NCBI RefSeq assembly: GCF_030464365.1
Contig: NZ_VCYI01000007.1
Span: 62,001-126,000, forward strand
From: Methanoculleus methanifontis
Lineage (GTDB): Archaea; Halobacteriota; Methanomicrobia; Methanomicrobiales; Methanoculleaceae
Reading direction: 5' to 3'
Length of the DNA stretch: 64,000 nt
The position numbers and the translations under genes were made by a program. Under the pieces are notes generated by a model, which made no database searches, was not told the origin of the DNA, and saw only the letters and a list, made by a program, of their open reading frames with translations. Shown piece after piece: positions 49,517-58,333 of the stretch (position 1 is its first letter; the number at the start of each line of letters is the position of its first letter).

Positions 49517-51457
49517 TCACGGGGAGCTGCCGGCACCCGACCGGCCTATCCGGAGGGCGTTCGCGATCACCGCAAGCGAGAGCCCCATGTCTCCGAACGC
49601 CACCGCCATCCAGAGGGTGACCAGCCCGAAGACCGCGAGTGCGGCGATGCCGAGTTTCACCACGAGCGCTGCCGTGATGTTCTGCCGGATGACCGCGACC
49701 GTCTTCTCCGAGAGGGCGACGAGGTAGGCGACCCGCGAGATGTCGTCCTCCATCACCACGATATCGGCCGCCTCGATCGCGACGTCTGAGCCTATCGCCC
49801 CCATCGCGACCCCGACGTTCGCCCGTGCGAGCGCCGGCGCGTCGTTCACGCCGTCGCCGACCATCACCACGAGCCCGTAGCGGTCCATCAGCCGCTCGAC
49901 CATCGCCACCTTATCCTCCGGCAGAAGCCCGGCATGGCACTCGTCGATCCCGATTCGGCGGGCCACCGCCTCACCGACACGTTCGTTGTCCCCGGTGAGC
50001 ATCACCGTCCTGATGCCCCGCGCCCGAAGAGTGGCAACCGTCGTTTCTGCATCCTTCTTCACCACGTCCGAGAGAGCGATGAGCCCGATCACCCTTGAGG
50101 GAGTGCCGGCGAGAACGACGGTCTTCCCCTCACTCTCCAGCCGGTCGTACGCTGCCTGCCATGCCTGCTCATCTTCGTCGGCAAAGAGTGCAACGTTCCC
50201 GAGGGCGTAGGCCGCACCGTCGATCTGCCCCTGGACGCCTCTCCCCGCGATCGAGACGAATTCCTCGACATCCCGGAGAATGGCGCCCTCCTCCTCCGCC
50301 CGCCGCCTGATCGCCTCCGCGATCGGGTGGCCGGAGCGTGACTCGAGCGACGCGGCGACGGCGAGCACCTCCGCTTCCAGGACCCCGAACCCGATCACGT
50401 CGTCCACCTCGAGCCTCCCGGTCGTGAGCGTCCCGGTTTTGTCGAAGACGACCACCCGGGCAAGCCCCACGGCCTCGAGCGAGTCCCTGCCCTTGATCAG
50501 CACGCCGTTATGCGCCGCGGTCGTGATCCCCGAGACCATCGAGACCGGGGTGGAGATCGCGAGCGCACAGGGGCAGGCGATGACGAGCAGGATCAGCGCC
50601 CGGTAAAACGCATCAAAGAACGGGACGCCGAAGGCGAGCGGCGGGACCACGACGAGGAGGCCGGCAAGGAGGATGACCGCCGGCGTGTAGTAGCGGGAGA
50701 ACCGCTCGATGAACGCTTCGGTGGGGGAGGTATGGGCCTGGGCCTCCGCGACCAGGGCGGCGACCCGGGCTATCGTGCTCTCTCGTTCCGGTTTCGTCAC
50801 CCGGACCTCGAGGTACCCGTCGACGTTCCGCGTCCCGGCGTAGACACCGTCCCCGACCTCCTTTGCCACCGGGACGCTCTCACCGGTGATCGCCGCCTGG
50901 TCGACCGATGATCCGCCGGCAACGACGATGCCGTCGAGCGGAACGGTGTCGCCCGGTCTGACGATTACAACCTCCCCGACGCCGACGTCGTCGACCGCAA
51001 CGATCACCTCGCTGCCGTCCCGCCTGACCAGGGATGTCTGCGGCGCGAGATCGAGGAGTGAGGCTATCGAGCGTTCGGCCCTCCCGGCCGCGTACTCCTC
51101 CAGGAACTCGGCGACAGCGTAGAGGTAGAGGACGGTCGCCCCCTCAGCAGGGTTTCCGGTCAGGAACGCCCCTGCCGCCGCGATCGTGATGAGCACGGCG
51201 ATGCTGAACCGGAGCCGGATGAGGGCGAAGAATCCGGTTTTCAGGACATCGTAGCCGGATATGACTGCGGCGGCGAGCAGCAGGGCCGTCCCGGCGAAGG
51301 GGTATGGGGTGAAGTACTCGACAAAAATCCCCGCGAGGAGGAGGACGCCCGAAACCCCGAAGACCGCGATCTCCCGGCGGCCGACGACCGCTCTCTGGAC
51401 CGGAGAGGCCCCTAGCCGGCAGCGGGGACAGGACGAACCCTCCTCCTGCTCCGTCAC
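49517..51457 (-). CDS. Zn/Cd-type heavy-metal P-type ATPase (CPC class)
   Basis: A 646-residue efflux ATPase. The metal site CPC is in LVIACPCALAISTPVSMVSG near residue 296, followed by [23 protein letters not shown] and VGDGVNDAPALARANVGVAM. The last helices contain VAFGDMGLSLAVIANALRIG, with an Asp in the position typical of the ZntA/CadA P1B-2 group, so Zn2+, Cd2+ or Pb2+ is the likely cargo. The N-terminus has no HMA domain, only SSCPRCRLG, whose two cysteines could bind metal. It is convergent with the histidine-kinase gene, 73 bases apart. Confidence 0.92.
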   Translation of the reverse strand: MTEQEEGSSCPRCRLGASPVQRAVVGRREIAVFGVSGVLLLAGIFVEYFTPYPFAGTALLLAAAVISGYDVLKTGFFALIRLRFSIAVLITIAAAGAFLTGNPAEGATVLYLYAVAEFLEEYAAGRAERSIASLLDLAPQTSLVRRDGSEVIVAVDDVGVGEVVIVRPGDTVPLDGIVVAGGSSVDQAAITGESVPVAKEVGDGVYAGTRNVDGYLEVRVTKPERESTIARVAALVAEAQAHTSPTEAFIERFSRYYTPAVILLAGLLVVVPPLAFGVPFFDAFYRALILLVIACPCALAISTPVSMVSGITTAAHNGVLIKGRDSLEAVGLARVVVFDKTGTLTTGRLEVDDVIGFGVLEAEVLAVAASLESRSGHPIAEAIRRRAEEEGAILRDVEEFVSIAGRGVQGQIDGAAYALGNVALFADEDEQAWQAAYDRLESEGKTVVLAGTPSRVIGLIALSDVVKKDAETTVATLRARGIRTVMLTGDNERVGEAVARRIGIDECHAGLLPEDKVAMVERLMDRYGLVVMVGDGVNDAPALARANVGVAMGAIGSDVAIEAADIVVMEDDISRVAYLVALSEKTVAVIRQNITAALVVKLGIAALAVFGLVTLWMAVAFGDMGLSLAVIANALRIGRSGAGSSP

Positions 51458-51725
51458 GGCCTGCCTCCGGTCGGAGTCGTTCGGGCGCAGGTGTCTGTCA
51501 TGACCCTACTACCTTAACTGCGTCTCACTTAAAGGGTGTCCGGGTGTATGCCCCGACCTGTCGCCGGCGCGATCGCTCAAATGGGGGTCATCCTTTCACA
51601 GAACAGAATCATTATGAAGAGATCGACCCAATTGATCGGAACGATCACCCCCAGCACAGCATGCCCGGGTGACTGCCTGCCGTCAATCTCCGTCCCCCTC
51701 CCCGACTTCCCTTCAGTGTTAAACC

Positions 51726-54608
51726 ATGCCGTCACAAGACTTCACCGCGACCGCTCCGGATAACCAGGACCAGCCTGCCGACGAGGCAATCCCCTGCAGG
51801 ATCTGGATCAGCGGGCCCGACGGCGTAGCGCCTGCTCTCCGGAAGACGACGCTCGAAGAGCGCTCTGATCCCACATGGGCGGGCAACCTCCATCCGGAGG
51901 ACGCCGAGACGATGCCCGCCCAGTGGGAACGCTGCAACGATGCCGGTCTTCCGTGGAGGTGCAACTACCGTATCCAGGATGCCGACGGTGGATATCGCAC
52001 CATCGCGAGCAGGGGCATCCCGGTCAGGGACGCCGCGGGCAGGGTCGTTCTCTGGGCCGGGGTCGATCTCGATGTCACCGGTCGGGATGAACCCTGCTGG
52101 CAGACGAAGGAACTCTGGACTCTTTCCGCGGTCGCCCGCGCAATCGAGGGCGGAGCCGATGCAGATGAGGTCTTCCGGGAGACGGCCGCCCTTCTGCCCG
52201 GCGGGTTCCGCCACCCGGAACTGGTGTCGGTGCGGATAGTGCCCGGAACGGCGGTTCCGGAACCCGGAAGGATTGTTGCCGGGATTGGTACGGGAGCACG
52301 TTCACCCGCATACCTCGTGGTTGAGTGCCGGAGGGTTCCAGAGGAAGCCGGAGGATTCCGGAGGGTTCCGGAGGAGAGAGACGATCCGTTCCTGCCGCAG
52401 GAGCATGCCCTCATCCGTGCCGTCGCCACGATGCTCGGCGTGGCCGTCGCGCCGGCACAGGCTCCGGCTGCACCAACCGGGCACCAATATCGTCTCCTCT
52501 TCGACCAGATGCCGGACGCCGGCCTTCTTCTCGAGATACTCCGTGATGGCTCGGGGAACCCGACCGGTTTCCGGGTCGTCTGGGTCAATCGCAAAACCGC
52601 CGAAAATCTCGGGCGCCCGCAGGAAGAGGTCGTTGGAGAGGACCTCCTGAAAGCCGTTCCGGCGATCGGCACCTCTGCGCTTGATCTCTTCTACCAGGTT
52701 GCCGCAACCGGGAGGACCGTGCACCGTGAGGTCTCAACTCCTGAAACCGGCTCCTTCTACGAACTGAAGGTGTACCGGCCGCAGCACGACTGGCTCGTTG
52801 TCATCGCAGAAGACGTCACGGAACGACGCAGGGCTGAAGAGATGCTGCGGGAGCAGCGGATAGCCCTGGACAACCGCGTGAGGGAACTTGCGACGCTTTA
52901 CGCCGTGAGCAGCGTCATCGAGCGGTCCGGGACATCGGTTGAAGAGGTTCTCCGGGATGTTGCCGTCATCCTCCCGGCCGGCTGGCTCCATCCAGAGGAT
53001 GCCGCCGCCCGGATCGTGGTCGACGGCCGAGAGTACCGGTCGGCTGGATTTGTCGAAAGCCCGTGGCGGCAGGAGAGCCCGATCGTCGTTAAGGAGCGGA
53101 TCGCCGGGTGGGTGGAGGTCTGTTACCGCCACCCGCGGCCCGAAGACGACGGTGCGGCGTTTCTCGTCGGCGAACGCCGCTTGATCGATGCCGTTGCCGG
53201 TCGGCTCGGCCGGGTCATCGAGCGGATGCGGGCGAACGAGGCTCTCGGGAGGAACGAAAAGAAGTACCGCCTTCTCTTTGAACGGATGCTCGAGAGTTAC
53301 ACCCTCTACGAGGTCGTCCGGGACGACGTCGGGAATCCCGTCGATTACCGTATCAGTGAGCTGAACGAGAAAGCGGCCGAGGTATTCGGCCGCAGCCGGG
53401 AGGAACTGGTCGGACAGCGGCTCTTCGATATCTTTCCGGCGATCACAAAGGGGGCACGTGCGCTCTACGGGGAGGTCGCAGAGACCGGTCTTCCGATGCA
53501 GCGGCGGCTGCAGGAGCCGAGAACCGGACGATGGTACGACCTGCAGATCTACCGGCCGCAGGCCGGGATGCTGGCTGTCACAGGGCAGGATATCACCGAG
53601 CAGAAGAAAGCGGAACTTGCCCTGCGCAAGAGCGAAGAGTGGTTCCGGGGGATCTTCGAGCAGGCAGGCACCGGGATCGCGCTCATCGACCAGAACGGGC
53701 GGATCATGGAGGCGAACCCGGCGCTCGTCCGCATGTTTGGTTACAACGAGGACGAACTGTATAGCATGCGCTCATACGACCTGATCTACCCTCCCGACCG
53801 GGAGGCGGCCGGTTCCCTCCACCAGGAGACCGCTCTGATGAAGGGTATTCGCCAGGAGAAGCGCTACCTGACGAAGGACGGCAAAATCATCTGGGGACGG
53901 CTGACCACGTCGCTGCTTCGCGACTCCGGGGAGGGGGGTCTGGTCATCGCGATGCTGGAGGATATCACCGACTGGCGGGAGATGCAGAATGCTCTTGCGG
54001 AGAGCGAGGAGCGGTTCCGCGAGATAGCGCAGCGGAGTTTCGATATGATCTACACCTGCCATCATGACCGGGGGATAACCTACATCTCCCCGGCGGTGAC
54101 CCGCATCCTTGGCTATACTCCCAATGAACTCATCGGCCACAGGTGTCACGACTATGTCGTCCCCTCGTCTCTCCCCTTCTGGGAGGAGGGGCGAAAGAGG
54201 ATCTCCCGGGGCGAACCGGTCGAGGGGCTTGAGGTCGAGTTCCGCCGCAAAGGCGGGTCGGTGGCGTTCCTCGAACTGAACGAGTCTCCGATCGTGGAAG
54301 ACGGCCTCGTTGTGGGCGTGCAGATCGTTGGTCGGGACGTCTCGGATAGGGTACGCTACGAGGATATGCGACTGCAGGCATTCTACCAGATCGAGCAGAA
54401 TATCGAACAGTTTGCAGTTCTCGCGGACCATATCCGGCTGCCCCTGCAGGTGATCCTCGGCATGGCTGATCTGGCCGACGATGAAGCGATGTCGGCAAAG
54501 ATCCGGGAGCAAGTTGAGCGGATCAACGCGATCGTCAAGCAGCTTGACGAGGGGTGGGTTGAGTCCCGTGATATCCGGGAGTTCCTCCGAAGGAACGAAC
54601 TGGTGTAA
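51726..54608 (+). CDS. Large multi-PAS sensory protein, HisKA-like end without ATPase domain
   Basis: A 960-residue soluble protein. PAS domains lie at about residues 15-120, 255-370 (RLLFDQMPDAGLLLEILRD), 515-630 (RLLFERMLESYTLYEVV), 638-755 (WFRGIFEQAGTGIALID) and 760-880 (RFREIAQRSFDMIYTCH). Two GAF-like segments (LWTLSAVARAIEGGAD; LATLYAVSSVIERSGTS with GWLHPEDAAARIV) intervene. The end is QFAVLADHIRLPLQVILGMA with His902, then ESRDIREFLRRNELV. As in the protein at 40784, no HATPase domain follows. A short duplication gives GGFRRVPEE next to RRVPEEAGG near residues 200-216. It is monocistronic. Confidence 0.88.
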   Translation: MPSQDFTATAPDNQDQPADEAIPCRIWISGPDGVAPALRKTTLEERSDPTWAGNLHPEDAETMPAQWERCNDAGLPWRCNYRIQDADGGYRTIASRGIPVRDAAGRVVLWAGVDLDVTGRDEPCWQTKELWTLSAVARAIEGGADADEVFRETAALLPGGFRHPELVSVRIVPGTAVPEPGRIVAGIGTGARSPAYLVVECRRVPEEAGGFRRVPEERDDPFLPQEHALIRAVATMLGVAVAPAQAPAAPTGHQYRLLFDQMPDAGLLLEILRDGSGNPTGFRVVWVNRKTAENLGRPQEEVVGEDLLKAVPAIGTSALDLFYQVAATGRTVHREVSTPETGSFYELKVYRPQHDWLVVIAEDVTERRRAEEMLREQRIALDNRVRELATLYAVSSVIERSGTSVEEVLRDVAVILPAGWLHPEDAAARIVVDGREYRSAGFVESPWRQESPIVVKERIAGWVEVCYRHPRPEDDGAAFLVGERRLIDAVAGRLGRVIERMRANEALGRNEKKYRLLFERMLESYTLYEVVRDDVGNPVDYRISELNEKAAEVFGRSREELVGQRLFDIFPAITKGARALYGEVAETGLPMQRRLQEPRTGRWYDLQIYRPQAGMLAVTGQDITEQKKAELALRKSEEWFRGIFEQAGTGIALIDQNGRIMEANPALVRMFGYNEDELYSMRSYDLIYPPDREAAGSLHQETALMKGIRQEKRYLTKDGKIIWGRLTTSLLRDSGEGGLVIAMLEDITDWREMQNALAESEERFREIAQRSFDMIYTCHHDRGITYISPAVTRILGYTPNELIGHRCHDYVVPSSLPFWEEGRKRISRGEPVEGLEVEFRRKGGSVAFLELNESPIVEDGLVVGVQIVGRDVSDRVRYEDMRLQAFYQIEQNIEQFAVLADHIRLPLQVILGMADLADDEAMSAKIREQVERINAIVKQLDEGWVESRDIREFLRRNELV

Positions 54609-54811
54609 CGGTCTCTCCGGGATCTCGATCCCCGGACGAGCCAGCCTCCCGGTTGTCTGGATATAATCCCTGTTTTACTTGAAATGTCCCATAAGCGATG
54701 CTTTTTTTACTCGATACATTAATGTTTCATGAAATATATTATTGGTAATATAATACTTGGGCGGGACGTCCGGGAGGCGGCCCGCCGTACCCCACCCCGG
54801 AGCCGGAAACC

Positions 54812-56728
54812 ATGCAGAACAACTTTATGCGGACAGAAACAGCGGCGCATGCAGCCCGGAGCGGAGCGGAGAGCCGATGGGGCCGCATAGAACAGGGGGC
54901 CGCGGAATCCGGCGTCTGGCGTTCGCTCACTCTCCTTACGGTGCTTCTGGTCGCCCTCGCGGCGACGAGCCTGTACAGCTACCTCCTCTTCCACACGATT
55001 GCCGAATTCGTCGCCATCGCGATTGCGTTGGGCGTCTTCATCGTGGCGTGGAACGCCCGGACAATGCGGGAGAACGGCTACCTGCTGGTCGCCGGCACCG
55101 GGCTGCTCTTCGTGGCCGGCATCGAACTGGTTCACACCCTCGCGTATGACGGCATGGGGATCTTCGTCGGCTATGACGCGAACCTCCCGACGCAACTCTG
55201 GATCGCCTCGCGCTACCTCCTCGCCGGGGCGCTGCTTGCCGCGCCCCTCCTGCTCCACAGAAACCCCGGTTCCCGGGGGGTGTTTGCCGCGTTTGCAGGG
55301 GTTACCGTGCTCCTGCTCCTCTCGATCTTCGCCGTTCCGGTCTTTCCCGACTGCTACGTCGAGGGGTCGGGGCTGACGCCGTTCAAGGTCTGGAGCGAGT
55401 ACATCATAGCGGCGCTGCTCGCCCTCGGGGCGGTCGCCGTCTACCGGGTGCGGGACGCATTCTCGCCCCGGGTGGCGGCCCACCTGATCGCGGCCGTCCT
55501 CGTGATGATCGCCTCGGAACTTGCTTTTACACTGTATATCAGCGTCTACGGGCTTTCGAACATGATCGGCCATCTCCTGATGGTACTCTCGTTCGGGCTC
55601 ATCTACGTCGCGTTCGTCGAAACCGGGATCCGGCAGCCCTACGCACTGGTCTTTAGCGGCCTGAAATCGAGCGAAGAGCGGCTCAGGCGGGAGAAGAACC
55701 GGCTCGCACAGTATCTGGACATCGCGGGAGCCCTCTTCGTTGTTCTCGATAAAGACGGGCGGATCGCTCTCATCAACCGCCGTGCGTCCGAGGTCCTGGG
55801 CTGCCCGGCGGATGCGGCCGTGGGCGAGCCCTGGACCGAGCGGTTTATCCCGCCGGTGGAGCGGGAGCGTTTCCGTGCGCTCTTCACGGAACTGATGCAG
55901 GGCGAGATCGGGGTGAACGAGCACGTGAAGATGTTGATCGTCACCGTAGGCGGCGGCGAACGGATCATCGCGTGGCACAACACCGTACTCCGTGACGAAG
56001 ACGGTGCCGTCTGCGGGATCCTGAGCTCCGGAGAAGATATCACCGAGCAGCAGCACGCCGAGGAGGCGCTTGTCAGAGCGAACGCGAAATTGAACCTCCT
56101 CGCCGGGATCACCCGCCACGACATCCTCAACCAGATCACCGTCGCACGCGCCTACATCGAGTTTGCCGGGGAGGACAGCGGGAATCCCGGGCTCCAGACC
56201 TGTCTGGAGCGTGCCCATGCCGCTGTGGACGAGATCCAGAAGCAGATTGAGTTCAGCCGGGACTACCAGGACATGGGCGTCGCGGCGCCCATCTGGCAGA
56301 GGCCACAGGATCTTATCGCGGAGAGCGTCTCCTATCTCGCCCTCCCGGCAGGGATCGACGTCCGCGCCGACCTTTCGGGCCTTGAGATCTACGCGGACCC
56401 GATGGTGAAGAAGGTCTTCTATAACCTCATCGACAACGCCGTCCGCCACGGCGGAAGTGTGACGGAGGTCCGGTTCTCGTGCACGAGGGCCGGGCCGGAC
56501 CTGCTGATCCTCTGCGAGGACGACGGCACCGGCATCCCGGACGGCGAGAAGGAGGCGATATTCCGCGAGGCCTATAAGCGGCGGTACGGCCACGGGCTCT
56601 TCCTGGTCGCGGGGATCCTCGGGATCACCGGGATGACGATCCGGGAGACCGGCAGATCCGGGACGGGTGCCCGGTTCGAGATCACCGTGCCGAACGGGGC
56701 GTACCGGTTCGAGGGCGAGAGGGAATAG
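54812..56728 (+). CDS. MASE3-type membrane sensor histidine kinase
   Basis: A 638-residue kinase. Residues about 35-275 form eight or so helices of a MASE3-like membrane sensor (LYSYLLFHTIAEFVAIAIAL, YLLVAGTGLLFVAGIELVHT, PTQLWIASRYLLAG, FPDCYVEGSGLTPFKVWSEY). One PAS domain follows at about 305-420. The phosphoacceptor His436 is in LLAGITRHDILNQITVARAY, and the ATP domain has KVFYNLIDNAVRHGG near 533-547 and EDDGTGIPDGEKEAIF. The RHDILNQ type is common in methanogens. A TTTCATGAAA palindrome and AT-rich promoter lie 80 bases upstream. No partner regulator is adjacent. Confidence 0.92.
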   Translation: MQNNFMRTETAAHAARSGAESRWGRIEQGAAESGVWRSLTLLTVLLVALAATSLYSYLLFHTIAEFVAIAIALGVFIVAWNARTMRENGYLLVAGTGLLFVAGIELVHTLAYDGMGIFVGYDANLPTQLWIASRYLLAGALLAAPLLLHRNPGSRGVFAAFAGVTVLLLLSIFAVPVFPDCYVEGSGLTPFKVWSEYIIAALLALGAVAVYRVRDAFSPRVAAHLIAAVLVMIASELAFTLYISVYGLSNMIGHLLMVLSFGLIYVAFVETGIRQPYALVFSGLKSSEERLRREKNRLAQYLDIAGALFVVLDKDGRIALINRRASEVLGCPADAAVGEPWTERFIPPVERERFRALFTELMQGEIGVNEHVKMLIVTVGGGERIIAWHNTVLRDEDGAVCGILSSGEDITEQQHAEEALVRANAKLNLLAGITRHDILNQITVARAYIEFAGEDSGNPGLQTCLERAHAAVDEIQKQIEFSRDYQDMGVAAPIWQRPQDLIAESVSYLALPAGIDVRADLSGLEIYADPMVKKVFYNLIDNAVRHGGSVTEVRFSCTRAGPDLLILCEDDGTGIPDGEKEAIFREAYKRRYGHGLFLVAGILGITGMTIRETGRSGTGARFEITVPNGAYRFEGERE

Positions 56729-56840
56729 GAGTCCCGGTTCTTCCCCCGGCCGCGCAATCCTCATATAGCCCGGCGGCCCAGTCTCTTCCACTGAAAACGG
56801 CAGCCGCGCTCCCTGAGGGCTGCTCGGATGGTGGTGAAGG

Positions 56841-57296
56841 ATGGAAGGAAACGGACAACCGGGTAAAACGACGGAAGATCTGGAATGGGGAAGGGGTCCG
56901 TTCTTTGGGGCACTTGTCGTCCTCATCATCCTGTGCGTCATCGGCCTCGGGTTCCTTCACTGGAACAACCTGATCGACGAGACGCACCTTGCTGCGTTTC
57001 CCCGGGAAGCGCCTGTGGACGCCGCTTCCGTGACGCACCTCGCCGAAGCGGACTTCCGGGACCACCCGGCGCTCGGCGCGCTGATCCTCGATGAGAAGCG
57101 TGTCCTGGTCTCGAAAGGCCCCCTCTTCGACGCACTTCTCTGGCTCGATCCCCGTTCATCGTATAGCCCGTTCGGGAAAGAGCACGGGATGTGCAGTTCG
57201 ATTCGCATAACGACGGATGAGATGCAGCAGATCCTCGCAAAGTATGCCCTCTGCGAGTGGAACGGAACCGTCTACGGCGTGGCGCAGAGTGCGTGA
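56841..57296 (+). CDS. Single-helix membrane protein of unknown function
   Basis: A 151-residue protein with a cytoplasmic N-terminus (about 20 residues), one helix PFFGALVVLIILCVIGLGFL near residues 20-39 and an extracellular or cytoplasmic domain of about 110 residues. The domain includes LGALILDEKRVLVSKGPLFD, SSYSPFGKEHGM and ITTDEMQQILAKYALCEWNG near the end. No family is recognised. It lies between the MASE3 kinase and a PGF-CTERM protein on the same strand with gaps near 110 and 70 bases, so it is probably separately transcribed. Confidence 0.68.
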   Translation: MEGNGQPGKTTEDLEWGRGPFFGALVVLIILCVIGLGFLHWNNLIDETHLAAFPREAPVDAASVTHLAEADFRDHPALGALILDEKRVLVSKGPLFDALLWLDPRSSYSPFGKEHGMCSSIRITTDEMQQILAKYALCEWNGTVYGVAQSA

Positions 57297-57367
57297 CGGC
57301 AGGGGGCACCCGATCGGTAGACGGACGGCACAGAAACGATATATGGTGCTCTCCCCTCTCTTCTTTT

Positions 57368-58078
57368 ATGTACCATTCAGCCGGAGGTGCGACGCGAACA
57401 ATCTGCCTCGCGTGCGTCCTCCTCCTTGCCACGGCTCTCCCAGCGGCAGCGGTCGGGGAGGATGATACCGGGCAGTACGTCGTTCACTGGTTCAACGGCG
57501 ACGGTGCGGAGGTCTCCTTCGATGGCGAGTATAAGGGAACGATCGCCGATACCGAACTTGTCGTGGCGGTGGACCCGGCGGCCCCGCCTGCACGGGAGTA
57601 TACCATCCGTGATGGAGAGCGCCTGATGTATACCGGGTTCATCGAACGGGCCCCGGCCGCCGGGGAGACGATCGACCTCTTCCCGCAGTTCTGTCAGGTC
57701 GAACGGCCCGTCCCGGGCGCGGAGGTGAACGAGACCGGCTGGTACCTGATCTACGGCGCTGACGGGGAGGATGTCTACATCGACAACGCGTTTGCGGGCG
57801 TCGTCGAGGGGGGCACCCTCCGGGTCGCGGTGAACACCACGCTCCCGCCTCCGGAAGAGTTCGTCTTCAGAGATAAGGAGAGAGGGACGATGTCGCGGCA
57901 CCAGTTCCCGCCCCTGCCGCCGCCGGGAGGGACGGTTCACGTCTACACCCGGGTGCAGCCGGCACCCTATGCCTCCTCCCTCCCGGCGGAGACATCGCCC
58001 ACCCCGCTCCCCGGATTCGGTGCGGCGGGGGCGATTGCGGGACTGCTGGTTGCCGCGAGATCCCTCCGGCAACGGTAA
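57368..58078 (+). CDS. PGF-CTERM surface protein
   Basis: A 236-residue exported protein. The start at 57368 gives MYHSAGGATRTICLACVLLL as a signal peptide with cleavage near PAAAVGE; the frame is open further up but lacks a signal there. Two related beta-rich segments follow (YVVHWFNGDGAEVSFDGEYK and WYLIYGADGEDVYIDNAFAG), an internal duplication. The C-terminus is a Thr/Pro spacer, then PLPGFGAAGAIAGLLVAARS and RQR, a textbook PGF-CTERM signal, so archaeosortase A should process it. It is convergent with the two genes at 58086-59323. Confidence 0.85.
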   Translation: MYHSAGGATRTICLACVLLLATALPAAAVGEDDTGQYVVHWFNGDGAEVSFDGEYKGTIADTELVVAVDPAAPPAREYTIRDGERLMYTGFIERAPAAGETIDLFPQFCQVERPVPGAEVNETGWYLIYGADGEDVYIDNAFAGVVEGGTLRVAVNTTLPPPEEFVFRDKERGTMSRHQFPPLPPPGGTVHVYTRVQPAPYASSLPAETSPTPLPGFGAAGAIAGLLVAARSLRQR

Positions 58079-58085
58079 ATCCCTT

Positions 58086-58331
58086 TCAGTGCTCTTTTTT
58101 GAGCAGCATCCAGTGATACCCCCAGACAATGAGCCCCACCACGACCTGCGCCACGCTCCCGGGAAGTTCGGGGTAGTAGTGCGGCACCGGGTAGGGCTGG
58201 GGGGCCGGGTAGACGAAGACCTCGACTGCGATAGCAAGGAGGCTCACGCCACCCAGGATCGCGACGATGAGTGCGATGAACGAGACGGCGTAGAGGTAGG
58301 CCTTCCACGCCGTGAGACCCTCAGGCACCAC
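58086..58331 (-). CDS. Small two-helix membrane protein
   Basis: An 81-residue membrane protein. Helices are YLYAVSFIALIVAILGGVSL near residues 12-31 and VAQVVVGLIVWGYHWMLLKK near 60-79, with a proline-rich loop PAPQPYPVPHYYPELPG between them. The GxxxWGYHW end resembles the DUF5671-like family, an assignment made by eye only. It begins two bases after the stop of the PGF-CTERM lipoprotein gene on the same strand, so the two are co-transcribed and may act together in the envelope. Confidence 0.6.
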   Translation of the reverse strand: MVPEGLTAWKAYLYAVSFIALIVAILGGVSLLAIAVEVFVYPAPQPYPVPHYYPELPGSVAQVVVGLIVWGYHWMLLKKEH

Positions 58332-58333
58332 GC

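Noticed and set aside
48331-49536. 401-codon minus-strand open frame
   Set aside because: Antisense to the ATP-binding half of the histidine kinase at 47044.
54719-56941. 740-codon open frame on the minus strand
   Set aside because: It is antisense to the MASE3 histidine kinase, whose motifs and helices are unmistakable. The minus translation is Arg/Glu/Asp-rich without a fold, a normal artefact of high-GC third positions.
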